This document shows positions 5,097 through 6,137 of a DNA stretch of 6,137 nt, piece after piece. A program made the position numbers and the translations under genes. The number at the start of each line of letters is the position of its first letter. Within the stretch, counting starts at the first letter, position 1. The notes under the pieces were generated by a model. That model was not told the DNA's origin. It saw only the letters and a program-made list of their open reading frames with translations, and searched no databases. Source of the stretch: Pseudofrankia asymbiotica (lineage in GTDB: Bacteria; Actinomycetota; Actinomycetes; Frankiales; Frankiaceae); NCBI RefSeq assembly GCF_001983105.1, contig NZ_MOMC01000051.1, positions 88,698 to 94,834 of the forward strand. Direction: 5' to 3'.

Positions 5097-6137
5097 ATGG
5101 TGGTGCGGTTGACGTATCTGGCGATGGTCAGGGTGTTCGGCTGGCTGGTCCTGCTGACGCGCAGCGACGCGGCGCGGGCGGCGGAACTGCTGGTGCTGCG
5201 GCATGAGGTCTCGGTCCTACGCCGCCAGGTCGGTCGGCCCCGGTTGACCTGGCCCGACCGCGCCATCCTGGCCGCATTGGCCCGGTTGCTGCCCCGGCAG
5301 GTCAGGTCATACCGCCTGGTGACCCCGGCGACGTTGCTGGCGTGGCATCGCCGCCTGGTTCGCCGACGGTGGACCTACCCGCACCGGATGGGCCGCCCGC
5401 CGGTAGATGAGGAGCTGCGGGCTCTGGTGATCCGCCTGGCCCGCGACAACCCCACCTGGGGTCATCGCCGGGTCCAGGGCGAGCTGCTCGGCCTGGGGTA
5501 TCGGATCGGCGCGGGCACGGTCCGTCGGATCCTCGCCGGCGCCGGTCTCGGCCCGGCGCCGCGCCGCCACGCCGACACCAGTTGGCGCGCCTTCCTGCGA
5601 GCCCAGGCCGCTGGCCTGCTGGCCACCGACTTCTTCCATCTCGACACCATCGCGCTGCGCCGGCTGTACGTCCTGTTCGTGATGGAGATCCAGACGCGCC
5701 GCGTCCACATCCTCGGCGTGACCGCCCACCCGACCGAAGCCTGGGTCACTCAACAGGCACGCCAACTCGTCATGGACCTCGATGGGCGGCTCGACGGGTT
5801 CCGGTTCCTGATCCGCGACCGGGACGCGAAATACACGAGATCGTTCGACGACGTGTTCGCCGCCGACGGCATCCAGGTCGTGAAAACTCCACCGCGGACG
5901 CCGCGGGCGAACTGCTACGCCGAACGGTTCATCCGCTCCGTCCGCCAGGAGTGCACCGACAAGATCCTCCTCTACGGTGAGCGCCACGCCACCGCCGTGC
6001 TCGACGAGTACGCCCGCCACTTCAATGACCATCGTCCTCATCAAGGACGAGACCAGCGCCCACCGAACCACGACCCAGCCACCGTCGTCGTACCTCTCGA
6101 CCGCCCGATCCGCCGCCGCAAGATCCTCGATGGCGTG
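5097..6137 (+). CDS. DDE (rve-type) transposase of an insertion sequence, 3'-truncated by window edge
   Basis: Translation from ATG 5097 is open for 347 codons to the last base. An in-frame TGA at 5085-5087 excludes a start further upstream; no clear ribosome binding site precedes the ATG. Residues 1-50 include a hydrophobic start and a basic [19 protein letters not shown] helix, residues 51-155 form a helix-turn-helix region with [15 protein letters not shown] (121-135), and residues 172-320 are the integrase core. The catalytic triad is readable as Asp178 ([11 protein letters not shown]), Asp241 (LIRDRDAKY) and Glu276 ([15 protein letters not shown]), a DD(35)E spacing, followed by the [16 protein letters not shown] signature (308-323). 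It cuts and rejoins the element ends during transposition. The whole protein is one frame without an orfA/orfB frameshift, closer to IS481-like than classical IS3 organisation, though the family is not certain. Homologs I recall are slightly longer, so only a short C-terminal tail is probably missing. It is read in the same direction as the upstream dehydrogenase. Confidence 0.92.
   Translation, partial: MVVRLTYLAMVRVFGWLVLLTRSDAARAAELLVLRHEVSVLRRQVGRPRLTWPDRAILAALARLLPRQVRSYRLVTPATLLAWHRRLVRRRWTYPHRMGRPPVDEELRALVIRLARDNPTWGHRRVQGELLGLGYRIGAGTVRRILAGAGLGPAPRRHADTSWRAFLRAQAAGLLATDFFHLDTIALRRLYVLFVMEIQTRRVHILGVTAHPTEAWVTQQARQLVMDLDGRLDGFRFLIRDRDAKYTRSFDDVFAADGIQVVKTPPRTPRANCYAERFIRSVRQECTDKILLYGERHATAVLDEYARHFNDHRPHQGRDQRPPNHDPATVVVPLDRPIRRRKILDGV

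Larger units (their letters stand above)
5019..6137 (+). mobile_element. Insertion sequence, left part (right end outside window)
   Basis: A DDE transposase gene occupies the region from 5097 to the right edge. The left terminal inverted repeat should lie in 4977-5096, but without the right end it cannot be identified, so the left boundary given here (just after the palindrome) is a guess. The transposase frame is intact within the window, which suggests a recent or still functional element. The neighbouring dehydrogenase gene is complete, so the insertion is intergenic at this side. Confidence 0.6.

Noticed and set aside
3726..5204. 492-codon open frame on - strand across the + strand dehydrogenase and into the transposase
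   Set aside because: It spans two real genes and a terminator-like palindrome, and has Arg/Gly/His-rich low-complexity composition.
3743..5206. 487-codon open frame on + strand, overlapping the + strand dehydrogenase in another frame
   Set aside because: It is a frame-shifted shadow with Arg-rich composition; the frame starting at 3780 has the ribosome site and the ACAD motifs.
5307..6071. 254-codon open frame on - strand opposite the transposase
   Set aside because: It has no recognisable domain; the + strand frame contains the whole DDE core.
1..6137. CRISPR arrays, tRNA/rRNA genes, defence or toxin-antitoxin systems
   Set aside because: Reading both strands showed no spaced repeats, no tRNA-like cloverleaf and no protein motifs of such systems; the content is explained by beta-oxidation genes and one insertion sequence.

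Overview
The window is very GC-rich DNA with strong G/C preference at third codon positions. Its protein set (two-domain MaoC/FAS1-like acyl dehydratase, FadA-type thiolase, two divergent FadE-type acyl-CoA dehydrogenases and a DDE transposase of a type common in actinomycetes) points to a high-GC actinobacterium, for example a Pseudonocardia-, Frankia- or mycobacterium-like lineage. The genus cannot be fixed from sequence reading alone.

Layout from left to right: (1) nt 1-1110, + strand, the 3' part of a double-hotdog MaoC-like dehydratase gene whose start lies outside the window. (2) nt 1151-1202, a long perfect hairpin between two convergent genes, probably a terminator serving both. (3) nt 1214-2410, - strand, a complete acetyl-CoA acyltransferase (thiolase). 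(4) nt 2411-2550, an intergenic gap with an AT-rich patch and a 15-bp inverted repeat that looks like promoter plus operator for the thiolase gene. (5) nt 2551-3729, - strand, an acyl-CoA dehydrogenase-like subunit with no recognisable catalytic glutamate. (6) nt 3730-3779, a short divergent promoter region. (7) nt 3780-4976, + strand, a second acyl-CoA dehydrogenase with the glutamate at the LCAD/IVD-type position. (8) nt 4999-5018, a perfect 20-nt palindrome after that gene. (9) nt 5097 to the right edge, + strand, a transposase gene open to the window end.

Regions 1-7 form a catabolic acyl-CoA beta-oxidation cluster. The two dehydrogenases would perform the first desaturation of an acyl-CoA, the MaoC-type protein would hydrate an enoyl-CoA, and the thiolase would carry out the final CoA-dependent cleavage. 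A 3-hydroxyacyl-CoA dehydrogenase and an acyl-CoA ligase are not seen here and may lie nearby. The substrate (fatty acid, sterol side chain, terpenoid or aromatic-derived acyl-CoA) cannot be read from the sequence. The most notable point is that the two dehydrogenases keep complementary halves of the usual motifs, as expected for a heteromeric alpha2beta2 enzyme, yet they are transcribed divergently. No new defence, mobile or RNA system was found. The transposase marks the right edge as an insertion-sequence boundary.
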